From contig WHVA01000401.1 of assembly GCA_015179125.1 (NCBI GenBank), positions 1 to 64,000 of the forward strand: a DNA stretch of 64,000 nucleotides. Reading direction: 5' to 3'. The number at the start of each line of letters is the position of its first letter. Positions within the stretch are counted from its first letter, which is position 1. The notes under the pieces were generated by a model. The model ran no database searches. It worked only from the letters and a program-made list of their open reading frames with translations, and had not been told where the DNA came from. A program made the position numbers and the translations under genes. Positions 42,796 to 53,028 of the stretch are shown in pieces. The stretch comes from Gautieria morchelliformis (taxonomy: Eukaryota > Basidiomycota > Agaricomycetes > Gomphales > Gomphaceae).

Positions 42796-44829
42796 GGAGC
42801 TGGAAGGTTCCGAGGATCAATCACATTGATGATAACATGTTGAATCGGGTGTGTGTATGGGAAGGCTGTAACAGCAGGTTCTTTGCTTGTTATGTGAAAT
42901 CCCAAAATTCTCCATGCAGCTTCCCCTGCTGACAAATACCGCGCATCCCAAAACTCAGCAATTTCATCAACTGATGAATCAGAGGAGTCTCTCAGATGTA
43001 CCCATGTGCGATCAGGACCTACATCTGTTTAGAAAAAGCTTGAAAGAATAGGCTAGGAAGTCACCTTTGTGTATGTATTTAAAATATATTGAAATAAATG
43101 ACCTGTACTTGCAGCTTCGAGGTTTATGTGGCATCGATATTTCTGTATTAATGGAAGGCAATGAGGAACCACCATCTCATCTCCAGGCATATGACGTCGA
43201 TACAAAACCCGGCCTTCATCATCAAATGTTGTATTTTCCTGAAGTTGGCGTGGATAGTTGAATCTGCAAGTGCGAACTCCATTATTTTCACGCTGACAGT
43301 AATGTGATGCAGGCCGGTTGTGAGGAGGATGATGGTGGAGCATATGAGTTCTAATGAGAGCAGCATCTTCATCATTAGAGGGAATTTCTGCGGAAATGAC
43401 TTTGTTGATGTCATCGGGTGTGATGCACTTGGATTGAAATTTGATGAGAATGTGACAATGGGGTAACCCGCGTTTTTGAAACTCAATGCAGTATATCAAA
43501 TATAATCGCTGACCAGCATTTGGAAACATTGATGATAATGTTGAAAGAAAGTGACCCAGTTTCCGCTTGAATACTCGACAAACTATTAAAGGTGCATCTT
43601 CAAATACTTTCCCAGGACACAACTGCTGGGATATTTCTGGCCATTGAGGATTGCATGTCATAGTGATAAAGAATGTAGGGGGTCCATATGTCGCAGATAG
43701 GGCAAGAGCATCTGCAATCTGTTCAGAGGCCCATTTTCTTGAACCAAGAAAAGATGCAGGTAAGTAGATGTTATTACTAGATGAACCCCGATCTTGAGAG
43801 GCTTTTTGTTGATTGTGATGGATGTAGTTCAGTCTGCATTCTAGGTCACAAGTGAACATATCGACAATATATTCATTGCATAGACGGCCAAAGAGTTGAA
43901 AGCGAGGTTCATGAAGGAGTGTGGCACGGTAATAGCACATCTGTGTAGAGACACTCTCTGTGTCAGCATCAGATGCGGAAGCACCCACCCCTTCATTTAC
44001 ACCCAAGCCTAGAGTGCCATGTGGGAAAAACAGTGGATATACCAAAGGTTCCCAGAGATGGCTAATGGTGGGGATAGATTGATTGTGTCTATCGGTCTTG
44101 GCAACTGTGAGAGACCGTGAATGGACATCTGATTGGGTAGTGTTGCGAAAAGACATAATAGCAGCAATCTAAACTGCTGTAAGATAAGTATGACGTGTGT
44201 CTTAGAAGCAGTCACCTCGTTTGAAGGCGATGATTCTTTGAGGATGATGGATGCTTCAGGATAAATAGATGGTTGAATGGACGACAGTTGGCGCAACGCA
44301 TGAACAAATGGATTAGCCCGTAGCAATGCATCACGCATTGCAATTTTCCAGACATGTGGTAACGAATGAAACCAATTTTGATGAGGGGCTTGAGAGGCTA
44401 GAAAGCCAGCATATGATAACCATCGTATAGCAGAGTTCTTCATATAGCAGAGTTCTGATGTTTTGGTCGTAGGCGGTGATAAAGTCGACCTTGATCAGAG
44501 AAAAAAACAGGAGGTCCATGTAGTCTGGGGAAGTCTGATGTAGATTCCAAAGGAGCCAAAGAGTAGATCAAGTTTAAAACACACGATGAAGACGAAATGT
44601 TGGGATCGTGGGTGAATACGTTGAACTCTTCAAGCAACAGAGGAAGTGGCTTTATGTCATGCAGTCATTTTCCTCGTTCCCCACAACAGAACCCAGCACG
44701 TTCACCTGTCAAATGGACTAAGTGACAATAAGGGCATTCATATATGCATCCCCCACGGTTTGGCCCCCATACAAAACTGGGTGATGAGATATTGCCGATA
44801 ACCCATGTGATTGTAGAAGAGAAAGCCAT
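42790..44829 (-). pseudogene. Helitron N-terminal and HUH Rep region
   Basis: From ATG at 44829: YECPYCHLVHLTGERAGFCC, a CxxC..CC zinc-type segment, broken by TGA at 44665-44667 where Arg is usual; then EEFNVFTHDPNISSSS and RLYHRLRPKHQNSAI. The Helitron-like N domain continues KNSAIRWLSYAGFLAS, PTISHLWEPLVYPLFFPHGT, and the Rep domain has GPPTFFITMTCNPQWPEI and the HUH motif GLPHCHIL near 43450. The tyrosine motif region reads YILNTYTK, where YxxKYxxK is usual, followed by an intron and GPDRTWVHLRDSS. A frameshift near 42790 precedes the helicase linker. Confidence 0.82.
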
Positions 44830-44861
44830 GATATTGTAGGTAGGAGTTGGATGTGAGCAGA

Positions 44862-45112
44862 TTAAAGAGATTCTTTGTTGTAGTTATAGACAATCACCCC
44901 GTGTTCATCGGGATCTGTGATGAATAGATGTAAACGTGTAATGAATCTCCCCTCGTCGAAGAAGAACACATGAAGCTGTATGAGAAGGTTAGGTAAACCT
45001 CATTGGCTGAAAGAAGACGTACATGAATGGATCCTCTCCGTTGGAATTCGGCATATATTTCAAAGGTCATAAAGTGGTTAAGATTGCGAACTGCTAACGG
45101 GAACACGATCAT
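44862..45112 (-). CDS. Small two-exon frame at the Helitron 5' side
   Basis: Exon 1 45112-45023, donor GTACGT, acceptor ATACAG, exon 2 44975-44862: 67 residues plus TAA, in phase. It reads NLNHFMTFEIYAEFQRRGSI and FFFDEGRFITRLHLFITDPD. It may be the N-terminus of the Helitron protein cut off by a stop, or an independent small frame. Family unknown. Confidence 0.4.
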
Positions 45113-45117
45113 TATAT

Positions 45118-45288
45118 AAAATCAGCACGCAGTCGACGCGGCCCATATCAATTACTCATCTAAGAATGCTGTACAGGCAAATGACTCAGCGGACCATCTG
45201 AATGATAAGGTTCATCAACTAAAACTTGCCAGAGATCGCACCCCTATCTTGGGACGAGACAATGTCGTCTCTCCGATAAAGTCCGAGG
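45118..45288 (+). other. Isolated plus-strand open exon-like stretch
   Basis: Open frame AVDAAHINYSSKNAVQANDS and LKLARDRTPILGRDNVVSP ending at a GTAAGTGTG donor. No family recognised; may be host sequence flanking the Helitron. Confidence 0.3.
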
Positions 45289-45545
45289 GTAAGTGTGTTA
45301 TGTCTTAAACAAGGGGTTGCTGCTTATACCGCGTTGTCTCAGCATTAGTAACTGGTGACGGCCCCGCGTAATCTTCGCATTCTATGGGAGAAGTTTTTGG
45401 TTTTACGCGTCATCGTCCTCTTTCTAACCCGAGCCGGTCCATCCGGCCCAGCAAATTAGAAAACCCCTGCCACTGGAGGCATAGTAGGTTTTTTGGTCCA
45501 AAAAACTGGGAAAAAACTTTAAAAAAATCTTGAGTTTTTTAAGAA

Positions 45546-45902
45546 TTTCTCTCTGTGCGCTACCCTATAACATACTCTGTGTGCTACCCCATACACTACC
45601 ATGTCCACCACCTGGTGCAGTACCCTGTGCACTACCCTGTGTGCTACCCAGTGCACTACCATGTGCACTACCCCATACACTACCCTGTGTGCCACCCTGT
45701 GCACTACCCTTTACACTACCCCCTATGCCGTACGCTATCCTGTAGCTACCCTGTATGCTACCCTATAATGTACCCTGTGGGCTACCCCATACACTACCAT
45801 GCTACCCCATATGCTACCCTGTACACTACCATGTGCGCTACCCCATACACTACCCTGTCAGCTACACAGTACGCTACCCCATGAGCTACCCTGTACGCTA
45901 CC
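45546..45902 (+). repeat. 12-bp satellite array 1 (type I)
   Basis: Degenerate tandem copies of a 12-bp unit, consensus close to GTGCACTACCCT, with variants GTACGCTACCCT and ATACACTACCCC. Because the period is divisible by three, all frames look open and encode repeating tetrapeptides. Confidence 0.95.
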
Positions 45903-46352
45903 TGTTAAGGTTGTGTTAGTACCACAGTTCGGCTATACTAGGCCGAAACTCGGGTTTCGGGTCGGAAGGCTTGGCTTCAACCTCTTGGGTTGCGCCCACT
46001 CTATGCTCCTCCGTAATTTCGGGATCGGTCTCGGCTATAAGCTGAGATACAGGTTTCGATAGCAAGCAAAGGGTCTCAAGTACAATAAGCTAATTTGATA
46101 TCTGAACTGAGGAGCTACTGTACATGGACTGGAGGTCTGTATAGTAAAGTAGCATGCAGGGTCGCGAAGAGAACATGATCGGATCAACGGTCCAGGGAAA
46201 CAAGGGGCAGACAAATGGGGAACTAGTTAATAAGGGAATCAGGGGTGATGGGAAGTGCGAAGGGAAACCCGAAGGAAGCTGAGATATACCCGAGGTTCCC
46301 GAATGAGAGCCGAAGCCAAGCTTGGGTCCGGATCTGGGAATGGGTCATAACA
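45903..46352 (-). mobile_element. LTR (family F) with adjoining polypurine tract
   Basis: 450 bp, TGTTAAGGTTG...GGGTCATAACA on the plus strand. The following GTACCTCCCCCTTATGGCC is, on the minus strand, a polypurine tract before TGTTATGACCC, so this is the 3' LTR of a minus-strand gypsy element whose body is lost. The left boundary is the last satellite unit of array 1. Confidence 0.6.
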
Positions 46353-46486
46353 GTACCTCCCCCTTATGGCCGAACCCATGAGGCCATCGGCGAGCTCCCA
46401 GAAATCGCCAAGTCGGGGTAGTTACATAAGCTTTGTTTCACGTTCTGCTTCTTGTCTTCTCCCATCATCATCAATTTCATGGATCA

Positions 46487-47461
46487 ATGTCAGAGACACA
46501 TGAAATCCCTCTCGAGGTCGATGAGGTGGATGAAGTCGACGCGGAGCTCGCGTGGGCTGAGCGCGAAGCGGCAGGGTGGATGAGGGAATTGCAGGAAAAG
46601 CGGCGACTTGCGCAGGAGCGCAACGCTGCAGTAGAGAGGAAACGGCGGGAGGATGCCGAAAAAGCTGAAGCAGAACGGAACGCATGGGCTGAAGCCACGC
46701 GGATTGCCAAAGAGGCGAAAAATGCTGAAGAGGCATGAAAAGCTGAGGAGGCTCGGGAGGAAGAGAGGCGGGTTTTGAAGGCGAAAGCCGATGAGGCTCA
46801 GAAACCAAAATGGCCAGTTTTCGGACGTGAGCGCCAGCGACTGATGGAAATGTTGGAAGCTGAAACAATTTGACAAGCCGATGTGGATCAGAATATCCAC
46901 ATTCCGTCGCCCAAGCCATTCACATTGGATTCAGCCACCGCGCAAGCGCGGATTCTTGCTATGAAGCATGCAGCCGAGAGGAATGCGGCCAAGGGAAAGC
47001 CGAAAGCCTCGGGCTCTCAGAAATGGAAAATGACTGAGGAATCAGGCGAGTCTGATGAAGAGGTGAGTCCTTGGGTTGGGGTGATTCGGTTATTTTTTGA
47101 CTTATGTTTTTTAGCATGAACCTTGTGACGCATGCAGGCGTCGCCAGACCTGGTGCCTATGGGGAAAAAAGACACGTGTCAGCAGTGCATGGACCGGAAG
47201 GTCCAGTGCAGCTTTGTGGATGGGAAGCGGGAGTGGAAGGAAGAGGATGCGACCGAGGGACCGGGGCCGAAGAAGGCCAAGGTGTCACCAGTCAAACCGT
47301 CAGGAACGATTCACGGTGGACATCCGTGCGGGCCCATCGGGGGCCGGGATTAAGGGCTTAACGCCCGACAGGTTTTGGGGAGCGGAGGGCTCCCGGATGG
47401 TGAGGGGTCTGTTGACTCGGCAAAGCGAGCAACTTGAATGGAGCAACCATTTGCTTCAGGG
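46487..47461 (+). pseudogene. Transposon-type ORF1: coiled coil plus CxxC motif
   Basis: ATG at 46487. Exon 1 to 47062 encodes an acidic start and a long Glu/Ala/Arg/Lys coiled coil (WAEREAAGWMRELQEKRRLA), with TGA at 46736-46738 and 46871-46873 where Arg is expected. Donor GTGAGTCC, acceptor CATGCAG. Exon 2 from 47137 contains DTCQQCMDRKVQCSFVDGKR, a CxxC...C cluster resembling fungal zinc-binding motifs, then a shifted frame with GLTPDRFWGAEGSRMVRGLL and RQSEQLEWSNHLLQGV. The coding sequence is then cut by satellite array 2 at 47461. Similar reading frames accompany retroelements in Agaricomycetes; that link is from memory and uncertain. Confidence 0.5.
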
Positions 47462-47630
47462 TGTGTGCTACCACGTTTGCTACAACGTACGCTACCACGT
47501 GTGCTACCAGGTACGCTACCAGGTACGCTACCACCGCTACCACGTGGGCTACCATGTAGCTACCACGTACGCTACCACGTACACTACCAGGTACGCTACC
47601 AGGTATGCTACCATGTACACTACCATGTAG
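47461..47630 (+). repeat. 12-bp satellite array 2 (type II)
   Basis: Unit close to GTACGCTACCAC with CTACCAGGTACG variants. Interrupts the preceding reading frame without an obvious target duplication. Same subtype as the minus-strand array at 62095-62378. Confidence 0.93.
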
Positions 47631-50394
47631 GCGGATGCTCACAACTTTTTATTACCTGTAGCTTCACCCATTTTATTCTCAAATTATAGAAAAGAAGAGG
47701 ACAAAAGTACATGCCAATCTTATTGTTGGGATATAAATAAATTTACGTTTGTCCCTCCCCGAGCGGGGCTCCGTCATTGTTAGCACCGTTGTTTAAATTA
47801 CATATCATCACAAAGACTGTCATTATAATCATGCATGCTAACTACAAAGTTTGGTTTGATTGATTTATCTCCATCTGTTAGTGTATATGTCATCACTTAT
47901 TGTGGAAGGTAATCTAGACCAGTAGTTGAGAATATAATTCCAGTAAAATTATATATTCCCTTTATGTTGTTTATGGTTTTATTTAGAGAGTTGAATAGTG
48001 AATGCAATATAAAATCGAAATATATAAAGTCGTCATCTTATCAACGAACTCAACTATACAACACTCCTTTTTCCAACTCATAGTTGTAGCTGAGAACTTG
48101 CCTTTATAATGAATGAGTCACTCCTTGAAGGATATCAAATGTTGATGAATGAACATTGGGGGTTTCTTGATGAAAAATGGCCTTTGTTGAAGCCAATTAA
48201 ATTTCATAGATCAGGACTAAAACCTGTTTCTGAAATAGATCTCGTCAAGAAAAGAGTATTAGAGAAGCTTGGACCAATATCAGTGTTTTGCTTCCTAGTA
48301 GTGTTGTTTCCATTCAAGCACCATCCAGGTCCATATCGAAATGTAGAGAAGGGACTATTAATACTCTATCATCTGCTTGAAGGTTGTACATTTGATGATA
48401 TGAACAGATTTATACCTGGGAGTACTTTTCATGTGATCCATCAGAGTTTTTTTGGACATGAAAAGGACCTTAATAATGACTTAAATGACAAAATCATTGA
48501 TTTGTTGGCTCATATGTTTTCCAACATAAGGATTAGAATATTATCTGCAAAGGATAATAATAAGGAAGAACTATTCAACACAATAACTTTATTCCTTGAT
48601 GGTCATGACACAAGAGGAACAGAAATAGCAAGATCATCTAAAGTACAATGGTCACATAAACACTGAAATTCTGGAATGAGAACTCAAGTAATTATGGATT
48701 TTCATGAGATGGCTTTGTTTGTTTCTGATTCATTGCCATGTATCCACTCTGATGGAGCAATGTTCACAGGAATGAACTTAAGAGATAAGATGGATAAGGC
48801 ATATTGTATGGCTCTTGATGGAGGCTATACACTATTTGTGAAACAAGTAGTAAAGCAAGGTAGATTTAAAGAAATGAATTTCTGCCATCCAATTCGGAAG
48901 CAGGAGAATGCTGAACTATCAGATATGGAGAAGCGCTACAATGAAAGATTCGGTAGTTTCAGATCAAAGATAGAAAGCTTATTTGGAGAGTTAGGAATGA
49001 CATTTAAGAAGTTAAATAATCAGAAGCCTGTCCAAACATCAAATCCTAAGATATTCTCTTTGCAGTTTAGATTAGCATGCTTGCTGCTTAATATCAAACA
49101 GTTTGTTAAATTAGGAGAGCTCCAAGCACAACCTAATCAAATATCATGGATGGAGAGCCATTTTGACTATCCATCAACTGATACCCTCGACTTTGAGTCA
49201 CTGAGAATCTCACCTCTAAAGGATATTACAGAGGATGCAAAGAAAATGTCTAAGTATCAAGCATAATTATTAGCAGGTACAGATACAAATGAATCTGACC
49301 AAGATATTGAAGATACATATGAAGTGAACAAAATAGTAGATCATAGGACAAAAGGAAAGAGAAAAGAATACTTAGTTCAATGGAAAAACTATGAAGATCA
49401 CACTTGGGTAAGGGAGGAAGATTTTGATACAAGGCAGTGTATGTGGACTACATTAGACGTCAAAAGAAAAAGGGTAGACGCTACTAGGAGGATGTTCACA
49501 TTGACAACAATGTATATTCTTCTAGGATATATTAGATATCTTTTAAAATATCAACCCTAACCAAATTCATAATCCACCATTTTGAGCAACTTGTATATTG
49601 TGGACATCCTAAATTTTTTTGAATGTTCTGATATTTTCAAAATATGGTTGTATGTGCTAAAGCATGGTGTGTATTGATATAACAGAGCAATTTCAGAGAG
49701 GATGTGGATGACTATATATTAAAAGTATACATGAAACATGTTAGATGTACAATCACAGAATATAGAAGCAAGTATGGACAATACCTGTAGTATATTATTA
49801 TATATGGTTGAGAGATCTGATTAGAAGGTATGTTTAAAATAATATGCATGTATAGTACAAAGATATGTAACTATTGATGTTTAGACAATGGGGTATACAC
49901 CCTTTCCTGGGGGAGCAGCAGACTGTGAGAAAGAACTTTGGGGCTAGGATTAAGCATGCCTTACAGGTGCTGGCCACTGCCTCAATTTTGATATATTTTA
50001 TGAAATATAGATGAGCTAAGCTATATATACATATATATGACATTTATAAACATCCTCCCTAACTTGTACAACACCCATCGATACACCTATCAACATCTAT
50101 GCGCCGTTCCCCCATCCCACCTTGCCTTTGTTCCCATTCCATGAATACGACGACCACCAAGTACTAGCATTGACTGATAAATAGCTCGCTTCATGTACCA
50201 GATAGTAGGAGTGAAATCCGATTCTATTTACTATACATCGTACTAGCTAGACCTTTATAGTGTTTATCATAAGACACATTCACCTAGTTGTATGTGCAGA
50301 TATTCTTGCTATTTCTGATTACCACTCGATTTATCTCACATCCAGAGATTAAATCATATTACTTTCGGTATTACTCTCAACACTAACAAGATTC
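47631..50394 (+). mobile_element. AT-rich DNA transposon with DDE-chromodomain protein
   Basis: AT-rich block bounded on the left by satellite array 2 and on the right by the chromovirus gag start. Contains the transposase frame 48109-49560. Terminal inverted repeats and a 3-bp target duplication expected for PIF/Harbinger were not found by eye, so limits are approximate. 47631-48108 and 49561-50394 are noncoding. Confidence 0.6.
48109..49560 (+). pseudogene. DDE transposase with C-terminal chromodomain, two stops
   Basis: A single frame of 484 codons broken by TGA at 48664-48666 and TAA at 49264-49266, both explicable as C to T changes (CGA, CAA). The catalytic core resembles DDE_Tnp_4 (PIF/Harbinger or IS5-like): Asp164 in TLFLDGHDTRG, Asp237 in MALDGGYTLF and Glu289 in FRSKIESLFGELGMTFKKL, the Arg...IExxFG signature. 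After an acidic linker (GTDTNESDQDIED) comes YEVNKIVDHRTKGKRKEYLV and QWKNYEDHTWVREEDFD, a clear chromodomain with its aromatic residues. Chromodomains bind methylated histone H3 tails and target chromovirus integrases; in a cut-and-paste transposase the fusion is unusual. Apart from the two stops the sequence is well preserved, suggesting recent death. Confidence 0.8.
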
Positions 50395-52526
50395 CATGCA
50401 CACGGCATACGACAGCCCCTCTTCTTAGGTCGAGCTCCCAACCCCAGAAATCCCATCCCATATTTCTCCTTCTGACATGGATCCGGATGATCGTCTTTGA
50501 AATATGGAGGAGAAATTGACACGGAACCGGATGAAGACCAACGCGATTGAAACAGCCTTACAAACGATTTTGGCTAAGTTAGATATTCCGCGAAGTGGTG
50601 GAAATGCAATGCAGGATGAGTCGGATTTCGGAAAAGCAGAAGTAGTGGAAGAGAGGATGCCAGCAAAGTTGGCAAAGGTCACACCCGCAACTCCGGCGGA
50701 CTTTGACGGAGATTGTTGCAACTGTCCATTTCCGATTTCTGACCATCAGTTCCACACACATTCCGCCCCTTGTTCTACTCCTTTGGTCTTTCAACTCTAT
50801 TACTCGGACACTCCGGACCCGCTTCATTGTTCATCAAGATCATAATATCCGGTCACCCTTGTAGTTCGTTGTCAGATATGTTTTCTGACCCCTTGTTCTT
50901 TTGCCATTGTTTTACCTTACCCTGAACCCCCCTTGTAGTCCCATTGTTCCCAATTAGTTAGTTCCCACGTATGTCTACCCGACTTCCGCTCCCCCCGGAA
51001 TGTGCTTAGTACTATACCTTACCTGTTGCTTCTGCTCTTTGTATAAAACCCTCTCATGTATGTCTCCGTTTCTGCAATCAGATAATCACCTTCGATACTT
51101 GATTTCCTTCGCTCCATCTCCTGTTCTTAGCACAGCGAGTCTAGCAAGACCTTCGTCTCTCCGTCTTCCATCTTCCACCTTCAGCCTCAGTTCCGGCTCA
51201 AGTTTCGAACAACTCTTAGTTCAGCACCTTCCAGTTTCCGACCCCTTTCTGAAATACTGAGGACGATAGTTTAATTGGGGGTGCAACCTATAAGTTGAAG
51301 CCGCTGTCCTTTCCAGTTCCGACTTAGCGGAAATCTCGATATGTAACAGAGATCAGGAGAAGGGACGCACATTCTTCAACACATGCAGCATCTACTTCGC
51401 AATTGTCGGAGACCTCTTTCCGAACGACCAGGCTCAGATTCACTGGGCATTGTCCTTTTTCAAGTCGGACCGCGCAGCCCATTTTGCAAACAAGGTGATC
51501 CGACATGAAGCAAAGGGCAAGGGGAACTACTTCCGGGACTGGGACGCCTTCGAGAAAACATTTTCCGACCAGTTCTGCCCGAAAAATGAGCAGCTCACAG
51601 CCCTTACGAAGCTCGAGGGGACCATCTGGTACCAGGCCAAGGATCTGGTCGATGACTACATCGATCGCTTCCAGGAGCTCATTGACCTGGCGGAGTATGA
51701 CGACGACAAGATGATTGTCATCAAATTCCGACGAGGACTTGATCCAACACTCCAGAACCAAGTCGCGCTGCTTGGGGATGGAGCTCCAGATTTAGATGAC
51801 CCGGAAGGGTGGTACCAAGCTGTGCAGAGGGTGTCCCGAAACAGGGAAGCAAATGAGGCCTTCGTGGAGACAATCCGGAACATGACACGCAGTTCCGCTC
51901 GTCCTACTCCATTTGTGCCAAAACCCGGAAGTGCATTCATTCCCACATGGAAAATATTTCTGATGGTTGCTCCGCCTGCTCCTATTAGGAACCCTATCCC
52001 CTCCCTCAAAGAGTGGCCCTGCCCCAATGGATGTTGACTGCATGCGCGGACAAGGCAACGGAACTATCACCTGCTTCCAATGCCGACAGCCAGGCCACTA
52101 TGCTTGCGAGTGCCCCCAAGCCTTAGACATCCGGCTTATGACCACAGAGGAGAAACTCGAGCTCCTTCAAGAGTTCCTCGCACTCGCAGACATAAGCAGA
52201 GTGCCCACTGCGGAAGAATTTTCCGAAAATGCGGAACATGGCGCATCGGAAGCGGAAGATGCATCGGATTTTGTGACACGCAGCGGGTGAGATGTGTGCC
52301 CCTGATACCTGTACATAACCGGTTTTCCTGCCTTGAAGTAGAGAATGAAAAGCCCCCACTCCCCTCACTTCGTACAGACCCACCGGATAAAGTCACACAA
52401 AACTGAATCCAACACCCTGTTCATCTCGCATCCGCCCTTGGGAGAGACGCCTCCCAAAGCGCTATGTTGTTGCTGCCACCCCTGGCACCAAGTCACTAGT
52501 CATTAAGGTGGAGATCCAGACAACAG
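50395..52526 (+). pseudogene. Chromovirus gag (interrupted)
   Basis: Begins about 50397 with stops at 50425 (TAG) and 50498 (TGA). NMEEKLTRNRMKTNAIETAL and TPATPADFDGD precede the solo LTR; QEKGRTFFNTCSIYFAIVGD and WALSFFKSDRAAHFANKVIR resume directly after it. Then the retrotransposon gag domain, FRRGLDPTLQNQVALLGDG, and a CCHC knuckle CFQCRQPGHYACECP near 52073-52120. The tail WERRLPKRYVVAATPGTKSL leads towards protease in a shifted frame. Confidence 0.85.
50714..51348 (+). mobile_element. Solo LTR, family D, copy 1 (target duplication GAGAT)
   Basis: 635 bp, TGTTGCAACTGTCC...CGATATGTAACA, flanked by GAGAT at 50709-50713 and 51349-51353, within gag. Inverse copies lie at 59659-60356 and (truncated) 62877-63397. 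Confidence 0.92.
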
Positions 52527-53028
52527 TGTTGGGTGCATTTATGCTCCTGCACCAAAATCAAGCATAATATATTCGATTTATTGTATGGTGTTCCAATCTC
52601 TTCTCACATTGTTCTTGTACCATGCATCCATTTCTCTGATTATTTTAGAAATTTTCCAGTCACTCCCTACCTCTCCATTTTATTGTGTTATTTCTATTTT
52701 CACAAGCGACTGCACCCAGCGGAGTCTGAAATGACTTCGACGCGCGAGCTCTTGGGCGCTAAAGGGCCGGGTAGTAGTACATGCACAGTGAGACAGATTT
52801 CCCCCTCTCTCAGTGACAACTAAATTCACTGAGAGAGGCAAGTAAATTAGTCTAGTGTTCTTTCGATTTATTGACCTAGAAATCCTCTGTAGTGAATTAA
52901 TTTCTAGGTAGTGTATAATAAATATATTTAAAGTGACAACTAAATTCACTGAGAGAGTGAATTAATTTCTAGTCTATTCTTTTGAGCAACAAGTCCATAC
53001 CTACTGCCTATAATTCCTGTCTACTACA
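52527..53028 (+). mobile_element. Solo LTR, family E, copy 1 (target duplication AACAG)
   Basis: 502 bp, TGTTGGGTGCATTTATG...TCTACTACA, flanked by AACAG at 52522-52526 and 53029-53033. Contains an internal direct repeat of AGTGACAACTAAATTCACTG. Separates gag from protease (IQTT/DMAEVESRPALVDCGA). An inverse copy is at 62379-62876. Confidence 0.9.

Larger units (their letters stand above)
40599..45112 (-). mobile_element. Helitron, degenerate (Rep-PIF1 helicase)
   Basis: Minus-strand order from the 5' side: a 67-codon two-exon frame (44862-45112), a zinc-type segment, a Helitron-like N-terminal domain, an HUH Rep nuclease and a PIF1-like helicase. A hairpin CTCGCC...GGCGAG lies at 40599-40623, 22 bases beyond the helicase stop, in the position expected for the 3' terminal hairpin; the CTRR end was not located. 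Several in-frame stops and frameshifts make the element non-autonomous. Confidence 0.88.

Noticed and set aside
45903..46352. Solo LTR with target duplication CTACC/GTACC
   Set aside because: The flanks differ by one base and the right flank is a polypurine tract, so a truncated element is more likely than a solo LTR.
47631..50394. Terminal inverted repeats for the chromodomain transposon
   Set aside because: Several AT-rich inverted matches can be found by eye but none is convincing; not reported as termini.
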